A stretch of 51,050 nucleotides of DNA from Mycobacterium sp. (GTDB lineage: Bacteria; Actinomycetota; Actinomycetes; Mycobacteriales; Mycobacteriaceae). The stretch spans positions 1 through 51,050 of the forward strand of contig NZ_PKEK01000042.1 of the NCBI RefSeq assembly GCF_002863225.1, written 5' to 3'. The notes beneath the pieces are model-generated. The model searched no databases, was not told the origin of the DNA, and saw only the letters and a list, made by a program, of their open reading frames with translations. Numbering within the stretch: position 1 is the stretch's first letter; every line of letters starts with the position of its first letter. A program made the translations under genes and the position numbers. Positions 1-10,130 of this stretch are shown here, piece by piece.

Positions 1-2
1 CC

Positions 3-116
3 GACGAACTCAACGGACGAGCCAGAAAACGATTCAACTGGGACAACCCCACCAACCGAGTTAACCAACTACTACTGTCACCACCAACAGAATCCACTGT
101 TGCAACCAAACCTTGA
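3..116 (+). CDS. IS30-family transposase, C-terminal end (cut by window edge)
   Basis: The first 37 codons on the plus strand read as an open frame ending in TGA at 114-116. The peptide contains LNGRARKRFNWDNPTNRVNQ, which resembles the conserved C-terminal tail of IS30-type DDE transposases (the LNxRPRKxLxWxTP pattern). Everything upstream is outside the window, so it is not possible to tell whether the element is intact. The right terminal inverted repeat should lie just past the stop, around 95-130, but I cannot identify it without the other end. The element sits 55 bases beyond the end of acpS and points towards it. Codon use is less GC-rich than in the neighbouring genes, as expected for an insertion sequence. 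Confidence 0.7.
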   Translation, partial: DELNGRARKRFNWDNPTNRVNQLLLSPPTESTVATKP

Positions 117-171
117 AACCGCCCGAGAGCCGACCACGCTGATGTCGATCTCGGCGGTAAGAGCGGCAAAA

Positions 172-564
172 CTAGGGCAGCTCGAGGATCGCGACCGCCG
201 CCGCCGTGTCGGCTTCGTGCGTCAACGACACGTGGATCGTCACGTCCTTCAGATGCGCGGCAATGTCGCCGCTGAGCCGCACCTTGGGCCGTCCCCACAT
301 GTCGGTGACCACCTCGATGTCGCGGTGGATGTCCTCGCGCAACACCGGCCGCTGCGAGAATCGTGACCCGGACCAGGCCTTGATCACTGCCTCCTTGGCC
401 GCCCACCGAGCCGCCAGGTGGCGGGCCGCCGACGAGCTCTTGTCCGAGGCGTCCCGCCGTTCACCCGGCGTGAAAGTCTCGGCGAAGACCGTCCCGGGCT
501 GATCGACCTGCTCGGCGAATTCAGTGATGGAGACAAGGTCTATCCCCACTCCGACGATGCTCAA
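172..564 (-). CDS. acpS: Holo-[acyl-carrier-protein] synthase AcpS
   Basis: This enzyme transfers 4'-phosphopantetheine from CoA to a serine of acyl carrier protein domains; in mycobacteria it activates the FAS-I megasynthase encoded beside it. The 130-residue protein is the usual AcpS length. It shows the N-terminal GVGIDLVSI motif (metal-binding Asp about residue 9), the central RWAAKEAVIKAW motif (metal-binding Glu, about residues 53-64) and a C-terminal SLTHEADTAAAVA segment. The start is a TTG at 564, chosen because GAGGAGGAA lies about 7 bases upstream and because the family begins with this same hydrophobic strand. It lies 88 bases downstream of fas on the same strand, an order conserved in mycobacteria, so the two are probably co-transcribed. 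The identification is firm from the sequence itself. Confidence 0.97.
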   Translation of the reverse strand: MSIVGVGIDLVSITEFAEQVDQPGTVFAETFTPGERRDASDKSSSAARHLAARWAAKEAVIKAWSGSRFSQRPVLREDIHRDIEVVTDMWGRPKVRLSGDIAAHLKDVTIHVSLTHEADTAAAVAILELP

Positions 565-652
565 AGGCGCCGTTCCTCCTCATTGGCCCCGCTTCTACGG
601 GGCACAGTCCCGTCGCCGGCGCGGCTCATCGGCTAAGAACCTATCGGATGAC

Positions 653-3600
653 TCACCGGCTGTAGACGTCGTCGTCGCCCAGCCGCGCGTCGGCGTCGAG
701 CAACATCGCCGATTCCTGACGCTTCTCCGACCCTTCGTGGTCGAAGCGACGGTCGGCGGGCCGCTCGTACATCGGGCGCCCACCCGCGATCGCCGAGGCC
801 AGTCGACGTTGTCCGGCCAGCACCCGGGCGTCGGCCCGCTGCTGGTAGTCCGCGCGCTGACCGGCGTCGAGCGTGGCCAGGAAGGCCTCCGGGTGCACCA
901 GCGCGACCAGACCCGAGACGTGACCGAACCCGAGGCTGGTCACCAGACCGGCCTTCAGCGGGAACTTGTCCCCGAGTCGCAGCGTGTCGCGGACCCAGAC
1001 GAAGTGCGCGGAGTCGGCGAGTTCGTCGTCGACGCAGTCCAAGCTGCGGTTCGGCGGGATCACGCCGTCGCGCAGGATCTGGCACAGGCCCATCATCTGG
1101 AAGACCGCAGCGCCACCCTTGGCGTGCCCGGTGAGGCTCTTCTGCGACACGATGAACAGCGGCGCACCATCGGACCGGCCGATCGAATCGGCCAGCCGCT
1201 CGTGCATTTCGGTCTCGTTGGGGTCGTTGGCCAACGTCGAGGTGTCGTGCTTGGAGATCACCGCGACGTCGTCGGCGCCGACGCCGAGTCTGGCCAGTGC
1301 CCGAGCCAACGGCGAATCCTTACCGCCGCGGCCGGCACCCAGCGCGCCGAGGCCCGGGGCCGGAATCGAGGTGTGCACGCCGTCGGCGAACGACTGCGCG
1401 TAACCGACGACCGCGAGCACCGGCAGACCCATCTTGACCGCGAGGTCTCCGCGGGCCAGCAGGATCGTGCCGCCGCCCTGGGCCTCCAGGAAGCCGAGCC
1501 GGCGACGGTCGTTGGGCCGGGAGAACTTCGCGTCGCTGATTCCCCTGCCGCGCATCATCGAGGTGTCGGCGGTGGCGGCCATGTCACCGAAGCCGATGAT
1601 GGCTTCCAGCGTCAGGTCGTCGAAACCACCCGTCACCACCAACTCGGCTTTGCCGAGCCGGATCTTGTCCATGCCCTCCTCGACCGAGACCGCCGCCGTG
1701 GCGCACGCGCCGACCGGGTGGATCATCGCGCCGTAGCTGCCGACGTAGGACTGAATCACATGCGCGGCAACGACGTTCGGCAAGACCTCCTGCAGGATGT
1801 CGTTCGGCTTGTTCCGGCCGAGCAGGTTGCCGTGGTACATCGTCTGCATCGACGTCATACCGCCCATGCCGGTGCCCTGAGTGCTGGCCACCAGGCCCGG
1901 GTGCACCCATCGCATCAATTCGGTCGGGGTGAAGCCCGACGACAGGAACGCGTCGACGGTCGCCACGATGTTCCACAGCGCCACCCGGTCGATCGAGCTG
2001 GCCATGTCCTGGCTGATGCCGAACACGGTCGGGTCGAATCCGGTCGGGATCTGCGCACCGACGGTCCGCGACAGTTTCGTCTTGCGCGGAACCCGGATCT
2101 CGGTGCCCGCCTTGCGGGTGACCTGCCAGTCGCTCGATCCCGGAATCGGCTGGACCACCGTGTGTTCGGCGTCGAACTGGGCGAACCCGCGGGCGTCGGC
2201 CTCCGAGGAGACGACGAACGTGAAGTCCTTGTCGAGGAACACGCTCACCATCAACGGTGACGCGTGATCGGGGTCGATCGCACCGTCGTCGACGAACTCG
2301 CGGATGCCGACGCGCTCGACCACCACGTCGTGGTAGCGCTCGACCAAGTCGGCCTCGTCGATCAGGTCACCGGAAGCGGTGTCGTACCAGCCCGGTGTCG
2401 GATCCTCTTCCCACTTGATCAGCCCTGTGGTCCAAGCCAATTCGAGTACACCGGCTGCCGAGAGTTCGTTGTCGACCTCCATCTCGAAGCGCGTCCGAGA
2501 CGAGCCGTACGGACCGAGTTCGGCGCCACCGACGATGACCACCAATTCCGACGGGTCGAGGTCGAGGCGGTCCCACACCGGCGGCGGTGCCGGGCTGAAG
2601 CCACGTGGCGGCGACGGCAGCGCGGCGATCGTGCCCGCGTCGGACTCGTCGTCCTCGGTGGCAGCGCCGGACGTCATCTCCTCGCGGGCCTTGGCCGCCA
2701 GCTCGGCCATGTCCAGGTCGACATCGCCGAGTCCGCCGGTGAAGTCCACGTTGATCGGCGAACTGGCAGCGGCGGCCCGCGACTCGATGTTGCAGAGCCC
2801 GAGCAGCATCTCGGCCATTTCGTCGGTGGAATACGTTGTCACACCGGCTTCTTCGACCGCACTGACGATCGCGTCGTTGTGACCCATCAGCCCGGTTCCG
2901 CGGGTCCAGCCGATCAGCGCGTGGGCCAGGCTGACGCGCTGCGCCCACGACGACTCGGCGCTCCACCGGGTCACCACGGCGTCCAGCGCCGACTTGGCCT
3001 CGCCGTATGCCCCGTCGCCACCGAACATGCCGCGGTTCGGCGAACCCGGCAGCACCACGTGCAGTCGCGAAGCGATGTCACGCTCGGCACCGATCTTGGA
3101 AAGACCGCCGATCAGCCGCTGAACGGCCCACAGCAGCACCTTCATCTCCATCTCCGAGCGCGAACCGGCCTCGGACAGATCGCCGGCCACCCGCGGCGCC
3201 GCGAACGGGAACAGCAGCGTCGGAACCTGAGCGTCCTTGATGTGAATCGACTGCGGCCCAAGGCTTTCGGACTGCTCGTTACCAACCCACTCGGCGAGTG
3301 CATCGATGTCGGAGTAGGACGCCATGTTGGCCGCCACTACCCACAGCGAGGCGCCGAAGCGGGCGTGGTCGCGATAGAGGTTGCGGTAGAAGGCCAGTCG
3401 GTCGTCGTCGAGCTTGGACGTGGTGGCGATCACGGTGGCGCCGCCGTCGAGCAGCCTGCCGACCACTGACGCGGCGATCGAGCCCTTGGACGCACCGGTG
3501 ACCACCGCGACTTCGGCGTGGTACGGGCCGGGATCCGGGTTTTCGGCGCCGGCGGCGATCCGGCCGTACAGCGAGGCGTGAATCTGTCGCCCGGCCGCCA

Positions 3601-6600
3601 GCGCCCTGCCCTGCCACCAGGTGGCCTGGGTGGCCACCACGTGGCCGGCCCCCTCGAAGCGCTCCGACAGACGCGCCCAGTCGGCGTTGGCCTCGTCTTC
3701 CTCGACCAGCCACAGTTTGACCAGGTCTTCGCGTGCACTGGCCCACCGGTCGTCGAACACGACGGCCTTCTTGCCGTCGAAGACCGGAGCCACCAGCCGC
3801 GGCCAGTCGGCGCCGAGTTCGGCGGTCACCAAATCGATCAGCTCGGCGTCGTTGGCGGCCGGCGGCGCGCTCACCTTCTCGTCGAGACCCAGCTGGCCCA
3901 GCACCAGCCTGGCCGCCGAGGCGAGCACCCCGTCGCGGCCGGTGATCTGCTCGGTGAACTCGCCGAGCGCGGCCGCGTCGACGGTTGCGCCGCCGCCCGC
4001 ACTGCCGCTGGACGGCAGCGCCACCGCAATGCCCCGGCGGGCCGCCACGGACGTGACAGCGGCGTCGATGACGCTGTCCACCGCGGCGGCATCCGCCAGC
4101 GCACCCTCGTGCAGGTTCCCCAGCGAACCACCACGGACACTGGTGCCCTCACGTGTGCCCAGCGCCACCTCGACCGTGACGTGCTTGACCCAGCCCGCGC
4201 CGAGCTCCCAGGTCTTGGTGACCCGTTCGGCGATCGCGGCGGGCCGCTTGCCGGACGGTCCGAGGATGGTGCGCAGCTGGTCGTTGATCGCGTCGGAAAG
4301 TACTGGGCCGTAAGGCTTGTACGTGCGAGCCAGCTTGGTCACCTGTGCCCGGAGCGCGGCCAGGTCGGCCTCGGCCGCGCCGTCGATGGCACCGAGGTTG
4401 AGCTCCGAACCCAGGTCGACCAGCAACTGATTGCGTCGCGAGGACGCGCCGTCGGTGATGGACTCGATGGAGTCCAACTCCTCGATCTGATCGATGCGCA
4501 TCTTGGCCGACAGTGCGATCAGCGCCAGCGTCGCGTCGGCGGCGTCGAACCCGATGTCGTCCGGCCTCGGAGCACCAGACGGAGCCACCGGCGTGGCCGG
4601 AGCGGCGGCGGGCGCTGCTTCGACGGAGGGCGCAGTGGTCTGCTCCGCGGCCGGCGCCACGTCGACGACGTCCTCGGGCTCGGGGTCGGTGTCGGTGGCG
4701 AACAGCACCGCGGCGTCGCGCTCGGCATTGAGCACTTCCACTGTGCTGTGCGCGTATTCGGCCAGCTTCAGGGTGTTGGTCGCCAGACCCGCGACGGTCG
4801 GCGCCGACTTCACGCCGATCTCGACGAACCGCTCCACACCGAGACCGCCGGCGGCTTCCTCGGTGAACAGCAGATCCTGGGTCTCGATCCAACGGACCGG
4901 GCTGGCGAACTGCCACGCCAGCAGCTCGATGATCAGCGTGCGGGCCAGGTCGAACGGCCGCTCGTTACGCCAGTAGTCGTAGTTCTCCAGAATCTCGTCG
5001 AGCGGCTCGGCCGGCACCAGATCCCGTATCTCCTGGATGAAGTCACGCTCCAGGCTGAACGGCCGCGGCACCAGGTTCGGGATGTAGCGCCCGATGATGA
5101 CCTCGGGGTCTTTGCCCCGCGGCATCGCCCGTTCCAGCGAACGCCGGAATTCGGCGACGCCGACCCGCAGCACCTCGGAGTGGAAGGGCACGTCGATGCC
5201 CGGTACCAGGATGAATGACCGCTTGCCACCAGAGATTTCACGACGGCGCTCCACCTCGGCCTCGAGCTCCTCGAGACCGGCAACCGTACCGGCGATCGCG
5301 TACTGCGATCCGCGCAGGTTGAAGTTCACGATCTGCAGGAACTCACCGGTGCGCACCGAGACCTCTTCGACGAACGCCGGCACGTCGGCGTCGTCGAGAT
5401 CGATCTGCGACGGCCGGATGGCGGCCAGCCGGTAGTTGGAGCGGCCCAGCTCGTCACGCGGCACGATGTCGTGCATGTTGGACCCGCGCTGGAACACGGT
5501 CTCCAGCAACGCTTCCAGACCGTAGACGTCGCTCACGCAGGCCAGCGCGGTGTACTCGCCGACGGAGTGGCCGCAGGCGATCGCGTCCTCGACAAAGGCG
5601 CCCTGCTCGCGCATCTCGGCGACCTGAGCCGCGGCCACCGTCGCCATCGCGACCTGAGTGAACTGGGTCAGGTACAACACGCCCTCGGGGTGTTGGTAGT
5701 GCACTCCGCTGGCGATCAGGCTGGTCGGGTTGTCGCGCACCACGTGCAGGATCGAGAAGCCCAGGGTCTCGCGGGTGTACTTGTCCGCGTCGTCCCAGAC
5801 CTTGCGGGCGGCCTTGGAACGGGCCCGGACGTCCATACCCATGCCCTTGTGCTGGATGCCCTGGCCCGGGAACGCATACACCGTCTTGGGCGAGGCCAGT
5901 CGCGCGGTAGCAGACATCACCAGATCGGAGCCGATCCGGGCGGCGACTTCCAAAACCTCGGCGCCCCGGTCTATTCCGACCCGGTCGACACGGAAGTCGA
6001 CCTCGTCGCCCGGCCGGACCATGCCCAGGAAGCGGGCCGTCCAGCCGATCAGCCGGGCCGGCGGCCGGGCTTGGCCGTCAGTGGCGGTCACCACGTGCTG
6101 CGCGGCCGCCGACAGCCACATGCCGTGCACGATCGGCGAGTCCAGGCCGGCCAGCAGTGCGGCCGCCCGGTCGGTGTGGATCGGGTTGTGGTCACCCGAG
6201 ACCACCGCGAAAGGCCGCATGTCGACCGGAGCGGTCAGCGTGACGTCGCGGCGGCGACGGCGTGGGGTGTCGGTGGCGTTCTCGGAGACCGCGCCGCCGG
6301 CACGCAGCGGATCGGTCAGCTCGGCGGGCCCGGTGCGGCCGCGGATGGCGAACCGTTCCTCCATGGTGGCCAGCACCCTGCGGGCGGAGTCGGTCACGGT
6401 CACCGAGATCGGGACGACCCGGCCGACTTCGGTGTCGAAGGCCACCGACGTCGTTGCGGTGACGGTCAATTCGGCCGGCACCTTCGGCAACGGGGCGACC
6501 AGGTGAGCCGCGTGGTCCAGGTGCACCAGGCTCAGCAGACCCTCGACCACCGGAACGCCGGAGCCGGTGACCGCGGAGCCGATGGCCGCGAAGACCGCGG

Positions 6601-9600
6601 GCCAGCACCGGCCGACCAACGCGTCGGGCACGGTGGTCAGCGTCGGCGCCAGCAGCTCGCTGAAGATCGCGGTGACCCCGGTGTGGTCGGCGACCCGCTC
6701 GGGATCCCACGGCACGGTGACGGTCGCAGTGCCGTTGTGCACCCGGGGCAGGCTGTCCGGCCCGTCGGCACCGGCGGCGATCGCCAGCACCGAGCGCATG
6801 GCCTCGATCGCATCCTTGGTCCGGATCACCGGGATCGCGCCGTCAATGGTGTTGGCGGGCAAGCTGAATCGAATGTCGATCCACACACCGGCGATCGGGA
6901 CGCTCAGCACGACCTGGTCACCCTCGGTCTGCAGGCGCGCACCGGTGGACGAGTGAGTCGCCCGGGGCTCCTCGAGCCCGTCGAAGTCGCCGTGCACCTG
7001 CCAGTCGGCCGGGTCGGCGATGCGGTGCACCGGGTTGATCGCAACGCGGTTGGCCCACAACACATCCGGCGCGTCGAGCACGGTGGCCAGCGGACCCCGC
7101 ACGTCGAGACGGCCCTGCCGCCGCGCGGTGACCGGCGTGGGCGTCGTACCGGTGGCGAGCACGTCGTCGACCGCGGCCTGCTCGAAGCGGTCGAGCAGAT
7201 CACCGACGGGCTCGTCGAGCCGGGTGATACCCGCGACCGCCGCGGTGCCGGGAATGATGCAGACCTGGTCGGCGTCGTAGCGGGCGTCGTGCGCCTGCCA
7301 CAGCGAATCGCTTCGCCACCAACGGCGTACGTCCTTGTCGATCACCGGCACGAAGTTCACCGGCTTGCCCGGCGTCTTGCACTGGGTGACGAAGAACGGC
7401 ACGTCGGCCGGATGCAGCTGCACCGTGGAGGCGTCCGGATAGCTCGCGACCAGCGCGGCGATCGCCTCGGCCGGCCGCTCCAGGAGATCGGCGTCGGAGA
7501 ACAGCGTCTCGATCGGCCCGGAGTCCCGGGGGTGCAGCCGCGCCTCGGCGCGCTGCAGCATGGCCTCGAACCGGTCACGCCAGGTGTCGGCCAGCCAGGG
7601 GCTGCCCGGGGCGGCGGTGTCCGCGGTGCTGTCACCGTCGCCGATGGCCAGCTCGACGTAGCGCTGCAGCCACTGCAGGTAGGTCATCTCGCCGATGTCG
7701 CCGAAGTACGGCTTGGCGGTGTTGGCCATCGCGGCGATGATCTCGTCGCGCCGCGCGGCAACCGCGTCGACGTCACCGGCCACCTCGTCGAGCAGCCGGC
7801 CGCAGCGCGAGGCGGTGTTGTCGATCTCGTGGATGTCGGCGCCGAGCTGGCTGCGGCCGGAGGCCATGCCGCCCTGGGCTTTTCCAGCACCCACCCACTG
7901 GTCGGTGCCTTGGATGTCGACCAGCATCTGCTTGACCGACGGCGAGGTGGTCGCCTCGAGGGCGGCCATTGCCGCGGTGCCGACCAGGATGCCGTCGACC
8001 GGCATCAGCGGGAAGCCGTAGGACTGGGCCCAGCGCCCGGACAGGTATTCGGCCGCCTGCTCCGGCGTACCGATGCCGCCGCCGACGCAGACGGTGATGT
8101 TGGGCCGCGATCGCAGCTCGGAGTAGGTGGCCAGGAGCAGGTCGTCGAGGTCCTCCCACGAGTGGTGGCCACCGGCGCGTCCACCCTCGACGTGCATGAT
8201 GACCGGCTTGGTCGGCACCTCGGTGGCGATGCGGATGACCGAGCGGATCTGCTCGACGGTGCCGGGCTTGAACACGACATGCGAGATGCCGATCTCGTTG
8301 AGCTCCTCGATCAGCTCGACGGCCTCTTCCAGCTCGGGGATTCCGGCGCTGACCACGAGCCCGTCGATCGCCGCGCCCGACTGGCGAGCCTTCTGCACCA
8401 ACCGCTTTCCGCCGACCTGCAGCTTCCACAGGTAGGGGTCGAGGAACAGCGAGTTGAACTGGTAGGTGCGGCCCGGCTCCAGCAGCCCGGCGAGCTCCTC
8501 GATGCGGTCGTTGAAGATCGGTTCGGTGACCTGGCCACCGCCGGCGAGCTCGGACCAGTGGCCCGCGTTGGCCGCGGCGGCCACGATCTTGGCGTCGACG
8601 GTTGTCGGGGTCATGCCCGCGAGCAGGATCGGCGACCGGCCGGTGAGCCGGGTGAATTTGGTCGACAGCTTGACCCGCCCGTCGGGCAGGGTCACCAGCG
8701 TGGGCGCGTAGCTCGACCACGGCCGGGCCACCTCGGGGACGGCGCCGACGGTGAACAGGTTGCGCTGACCGCCACGGGTCGCCGCGGGCACGATGCCGAC
8801 TCCGAGTCCGCGGATCACGGGCGCGGTGAGCCTGGTCAGGATGTCGCCGGGGCCCAGATCGAGGATCCAGCGCGCGCCGGCCTCGTGGACCTGAATCACC
8901 TCGTCGACCCAGTCGACCGGCTGGACCAAAATGGCCTCGGCCATGGCGCGAGCCAGCTCGACGTCGATGCCGACCTTCTCCGCCCATTCGCCGACGATGT
9001 CGATGCTGTCGGCGAGTCGCGGGGTGTGGAAGCCCACCTCGACCTGGACCGAGTCGAAGACCGGCGCGAAGACGTCGCCGCCGCGGAGCTTGTTCTTGCG
9101 CTCCGCTTCTTCCTTCTCCGAGATCTGCTTGCAGTACAGCTCGAAGCGGGACAACTGCTCGGGCGTGCCGGTGATGACCACCGAACGGCGGCCGTTTCGG
9201 ATGGAGAGCACGGGCGGCAGCACCGTGCGGACGTCCTGCGAGAAGTCTTCGAGCAGGCGGTAGAGCCGCTCGGGGTCGGCGTTGGTGACCGACACCATCG
9301 GCGAACGATCGCCGAGTACCGAGATTCCGCGCCGACGGGCCACCAGCGTGCCGGCCGCGCCGATCAGCTGAGCCATCGCCAGCAGCTCGATGTCGCGAGT
9401 GCCGGCCGCCTTCAGCGCCTCGACCGCCAGGATGCCCTGCGAGTGGCCGACGACGGCGACCGGCGGGGTGGCGACCAGGTCCATGCCCTGCCGGGCCAGC
9501 GTGCGGATCGCCGCGATCTGGGTGAGCAGCACACCGGGCAGCGACACTGCGGCCGAGGTGAGGTGCTTGGCGGACGGCACCGGGTCTTCGGCGGCCAGCG

Positions 9601-9883
9601 CGCGGACCCATTGCAGCGGCTCGAAACCAATCGGTCGCACGACGACGAGCTCGTTGGCCACCGGCTCGAGCAGCAGGTCGACTTCACCGGCCAGGGTCGT
9701 CAGCTCCGATTCGATGCCGGAGGACGACACCAGCTCCTCGAGCGTCTCCAGCCACGCGCCGCCCTGGCCGCCGAACGCGACCGCATACGCCTCACCGGCG
9801 GTCAGACGATCGACGAGCGCATGAGTGTCCGGGGCGAACCCGTCGCGGTCAGCAGAGACTCGATGGTGCTCATAGATCGTCAC
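653..9883 (-). CDS. fas: Type I fatty acid synthase (FAS-I)
   Basis: This single polypeptide of 3076 residues carries out de novo fatty acid synthesis in the cytosol and supplies C16-C26 acyl-CoA for membrane lipids and for mycolic acid synthesis. Domains read in the mycobacterial order: acetyltransferase (GHSQG near residue 146), FMN enoyl reductase (GGGQVTEPIF and EGGRAGGHHSW, about 440-575), hotdog dehydratase (DHNPIHTD, about 1230), malonyl/palmitoyl transferase (GHSVGEYTAL, about 1438), an Ala/Pro linker (about 1715-1780), acyl carrier (candidate phosphopantetheine Ser in DLGSELNLG, about 1824), ketoreductase (VVTGASKGS, about 2129) and ketosynthase (Cys in HPVGACATAA, about 2726; His in SLTGHAKGG). 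No phosphopantetheinyl transferase domain is attached, which fits the separate acpS. The start is GTG 9883 with GAGGGAG upstream. The length matches the roughly 3070-residue mycobacterial enzymes, and no frameshift is seen. Confidence 0.98.
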   Translation of the reverse strand: MTIYEHHRVSADRDGFAPDTHALVDRLTAGEAYAVAFGGQGGAWLETLEELVSSSGIESELTTLAGEVDLLLEPVANELVVVRPIGFEPLQWVRALAAEDPVPSAKHLTSAAVSLPGVLLTQIAAIRTLARQGMDLVATPPVAVVGHSQGILAVEALKAAGTRDIELLAMAQLIGAAGTLVARRRGISVLGDRSPMVSVTNADPERLYRLLEDFSQDVRTVLPPVLSIRNGRRSVVITGTPEQLSRFELYCKQISEKEEAERKNKLRGGDVFAPVFDSVQVEVGFHTPRLADSIDIVGEWAEKVGIDVELARAMAEAILVQPVDWVDEVIQVHEAGARWILDLGPGDILTRLTAPVIRGLGVGIVPAATRGGQRNLFTVGAVPEVARPWSSYAPTLVTLPDGRVKLSTKFTRLTGRSPILLAGMTPTTVDAKIVAAAANAGHWSELAGGGQVTEPIFNDRIEELAGLLEPGRTYQFNSLFLDPYLWKLQVGGKRLVQKARQSGAAIDGLVVSAGIPELEEAVELIEELNEIGISHVVFKPGTVEQIRSVIRIATEVPTKPVIMHVEGGRAGGHHSWEDLDDLLLATYSELRSRPNITVCVGGGIGTPEQAAEYLSGRWAQSYGFPLMPVDGILVGTAAMAALEATTSPSVKQMLVDIQGTDQWVGAGKAQGGMASGRSQLGADIHEIDNTASRCGRLLDEVAGDVDAVAARRDEIIAAMANTAKPYFGDIGEMTYLQWLQRYVELAIGDGDSTADTAAPGSPWLADTWRDRFEAMLQRAEARLHPRDSGPIETLFSDADLLERPAEAIAALVASYPDASTVQLHPADVPFFVTQCKTPGKPVNFVPVIDKDVRRWWRSDSLWQAHDARYDADQVCIIPGTAAVAGITRLDEPVGDLLDRFEQAAVDDVLATGTTPTPVTARRQGRLDVRGPLATVLDAPDVLWANRVAINPVHRIADPADWQVHGDFDGLEEPRATHSSTGARLQTEGDQVVLSVPIAGVWIDIRFSLPANTIDGAIPVIRTKDAIEAMRSVLAIAAGADGPDSLPRVHNGTATVTVPWDPERVADHTGVTAIFSELLAPTLTTVPDALVGRCWPAVFAAIGSAVTGSGVPVVEGLLSLVHLDHAAHLVAPLPKVPAELTVTATTSVAFDTEVGRVVPISVTVTDSARRVLATMEERFAIRGRTGPAELTDPLRAGGAVSENATDTPRRRRRDVTLTAPVDMRPFAVVSGDHNPIHTDRAAALLAGLDSPIVHGMWLSAAAQHVVTATDGQARPPARLIGWTARFLGMVRPGDEVDFRVDRVGIDRGAEVLEVAARIGSDLVMSATARLASPKTVYAFPGQGIQHKGMGMDVRARSKAARKVWDDADKYTRETLGFSILHVVRDNPTSLIASGVHYQHPEGVLYLTQFTQVAMATVAAAQVAEMREQGAFVEDAIACGHSVGEYTALACVSDVYGLEALLETVFQRGSNMHDIVPRDELGRSNYRLAAIRPSQIDLDDADVPAFVEEVSVRTGEFLQIVNFNLRGSQYAIAGTVAGLEELEAEVERRREISGGKRSFILVPGIDVPFHSEVLRVGVAEFRRSLERAMPRGKDPEVIIGRYIPNLVPRPFSLERDFIQEIRDLVPAEPLDEILENYDYWRNERPFDLARTLIIELLAWQFASPVRWIETQDLLFTEEAAGGLGVERFVEIGVKSAPTVAGLATNTLKLAEYAHSTVEVLNAERDAAVLFATDTDPEPEDVVDVAPAAEQTTAPSVEAAPAAAPATPVAPSGAPRPDDIGFDAADATLALIALSAKMRIDQIEELDSIESITDGASSRRNQLLVDLGSELNLGAIDGAAEADLAALRAQVTKLARTYKPYGPVLSDAINDQLRTILGPSGKRPAAIAERVTKTWELGAGWVKHVTVEVALGTREGTSVRGGSLGNLHEGALADAAAVDSVIDAAVTSVAARRGIAVALPSSGSAGGGATVDAAALGEFTEQITGRDGVLASAARLVLGQLGLDEKVSAPPAANDAELIDLVTAELGADWPRLVAPVFDGKKAVVFDDRWASAREDLVKLWLVEEDEANADWARLSERFEGAGHVVATQATWWQGRALAAGRQIHASLYGRIAAGAENPDPGPYHAEVAVVTGASKGSIAASVVGRLLDGGATVIATTSKLDDDRLAFYRNLYRDHARFGASLWVVAANMASYSDIDALAEWVGNEQSESLGPQSIHIKDAQVPTLLFPFAAPRVAGDLSEAGSRSEMEMKVLLWAVQRLIGGLSKIGAERDIASRLHVVLPGSPNRGMFGGDGAYGEAKSALDAVVTRWSAESSWAQRVSLAHALIGWTRGTGLMGHNDAIVSAVEEAGVTTYSTDEMAEMLLGLCNIESRAAAASSPINVDFTGGLGDVDLDMAELAAKAREEMTSGAATEDDESDAGTIAALPSPPRGFSPAPPPVWDRLDLDPSELVVIVGGAELGPYGSSRTRFEMEVDNELSAAGVLELAWTTGLIKWEEDPTPGWYDTASGDLIDEADLVERYHDVVVERVGIREFVDDGAIDPDHASPLMVSVFLDKDFTFVVSSEADARGFAQFDAEHTVVQPIPGSSDWQVTRKAGTEIRVPRKTKLSRTVGAQIPTGFDPTVFGISQDMASSIDRVALWNIVATVDAFLSSGFTPTELMRWVHPGLVASTQGTGMGGMTSMQTMYHGNLLGRNKPNDILQEVLPNVVAAHVIQSYVGSYGAMIHPVGACATAAVSVEEGMDKIRLGKAELVVTGGFDDLTLEAIIGFGDMAATADTSMMRGRGISDAKFSRPNDRRRLGFLEAQGGGTILLARGDLAVKMGLPVLAVVGYAQSFADGVHTSIPAPGLGALGAGRGGKDSPLARALARLGVGADDVAVISKHDTSTLANDPNETEMHERLADSIGRSDGAPLFIVSQKSLTGHAKGGAAVFQMMGLCQILRDGVIPPNRSLDCVDDELADSAHFVWVRDTLRLGDKFPLKAGLVTSLGFGHVSGLVALVHPEAFLATLDAGQRADYQQRADARVLAGQRRLASAIAGGRPMYERPADRRFDHEGSEKRQESAMLLDADARLGDDDVYSR

Positions 9884-9980
9884 GTGTGTATCTCCCTCAA
9901 TAGCGCTCGTCCGCTCAAGTGTCAGAGCCGCGCTGCCCCATAAATTTCGTCAACATGCCGATCGAGCCCCCGGATCCCTT

Positions 9981-10016
9981 CCGGCCATGCCATGGCCGGC
10001 CCGGCTTGCGCGGGCC
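9981..10016. repeat. Two adjacent perfect inverted repeats upstream of fas
   Basis: Bases 9981-9999 form a 19-base perfect palindrome with 9-base arms (CCGGCCATG and CATGGCCGG) around one central base. It is followed directly by GGCCCG and CGGGCC arms at 9998-10003 and 10011-10016. Both lie about 100-130 bases upstream of the fas start, where a 5' leader or an operator would be. Whether they act as DNA sites or as RNA hairpins cannot be told from sequence. Confidence 0.5.
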
Positions 10017-10083
10017 ACGCCGGAGGACGTCATCGGCTGCACTAAGAGTGTCATAAGGAAATCGGAGGTTTCCCAGGGAAATT

Positions 10084-10130
10084 GGTTACTGGTGAGTACT
10101 ACGCGCGAGTAATGGTGGGCTGGGTAACAC
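10084..10130. promoter_or_regulatory. Candidate FasR-type operator cluster upstream of fas
   Basis: The stretch contains repeated, oppositely oriented half sites: GGTTACT, GAGTACT, GAGTAAT and GGGTAAC. At its core, 10097-10111 is a near-perfect palindrome, TACTACGCGCGAGTA, with one mismatch. In M. tuberculosis the TetR-type activator FasR is known to bind several inverted repeats upstream of fas. The position and multiplicity here fit that arrangement, but the exact site match is my inference. Confidence 0.4.

Noticed and set aside
524..2260. A 578-codon plus-strand frame across the acpS-fas junction
   Set aside because: It is antisense to fas and acpS, has no recognisable motif and an Arg/Val/Gly-biased composition typical of shadow frames.
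5471..9943. A 1490-codon open frame on the plus strand
   Set aside because: It is the reverse complement frame of fas. Composition is low-complexity (Arg, Gly, Asp, Val rich), no domain is visible, and such long antisense frames are normal in GC-rich genes.
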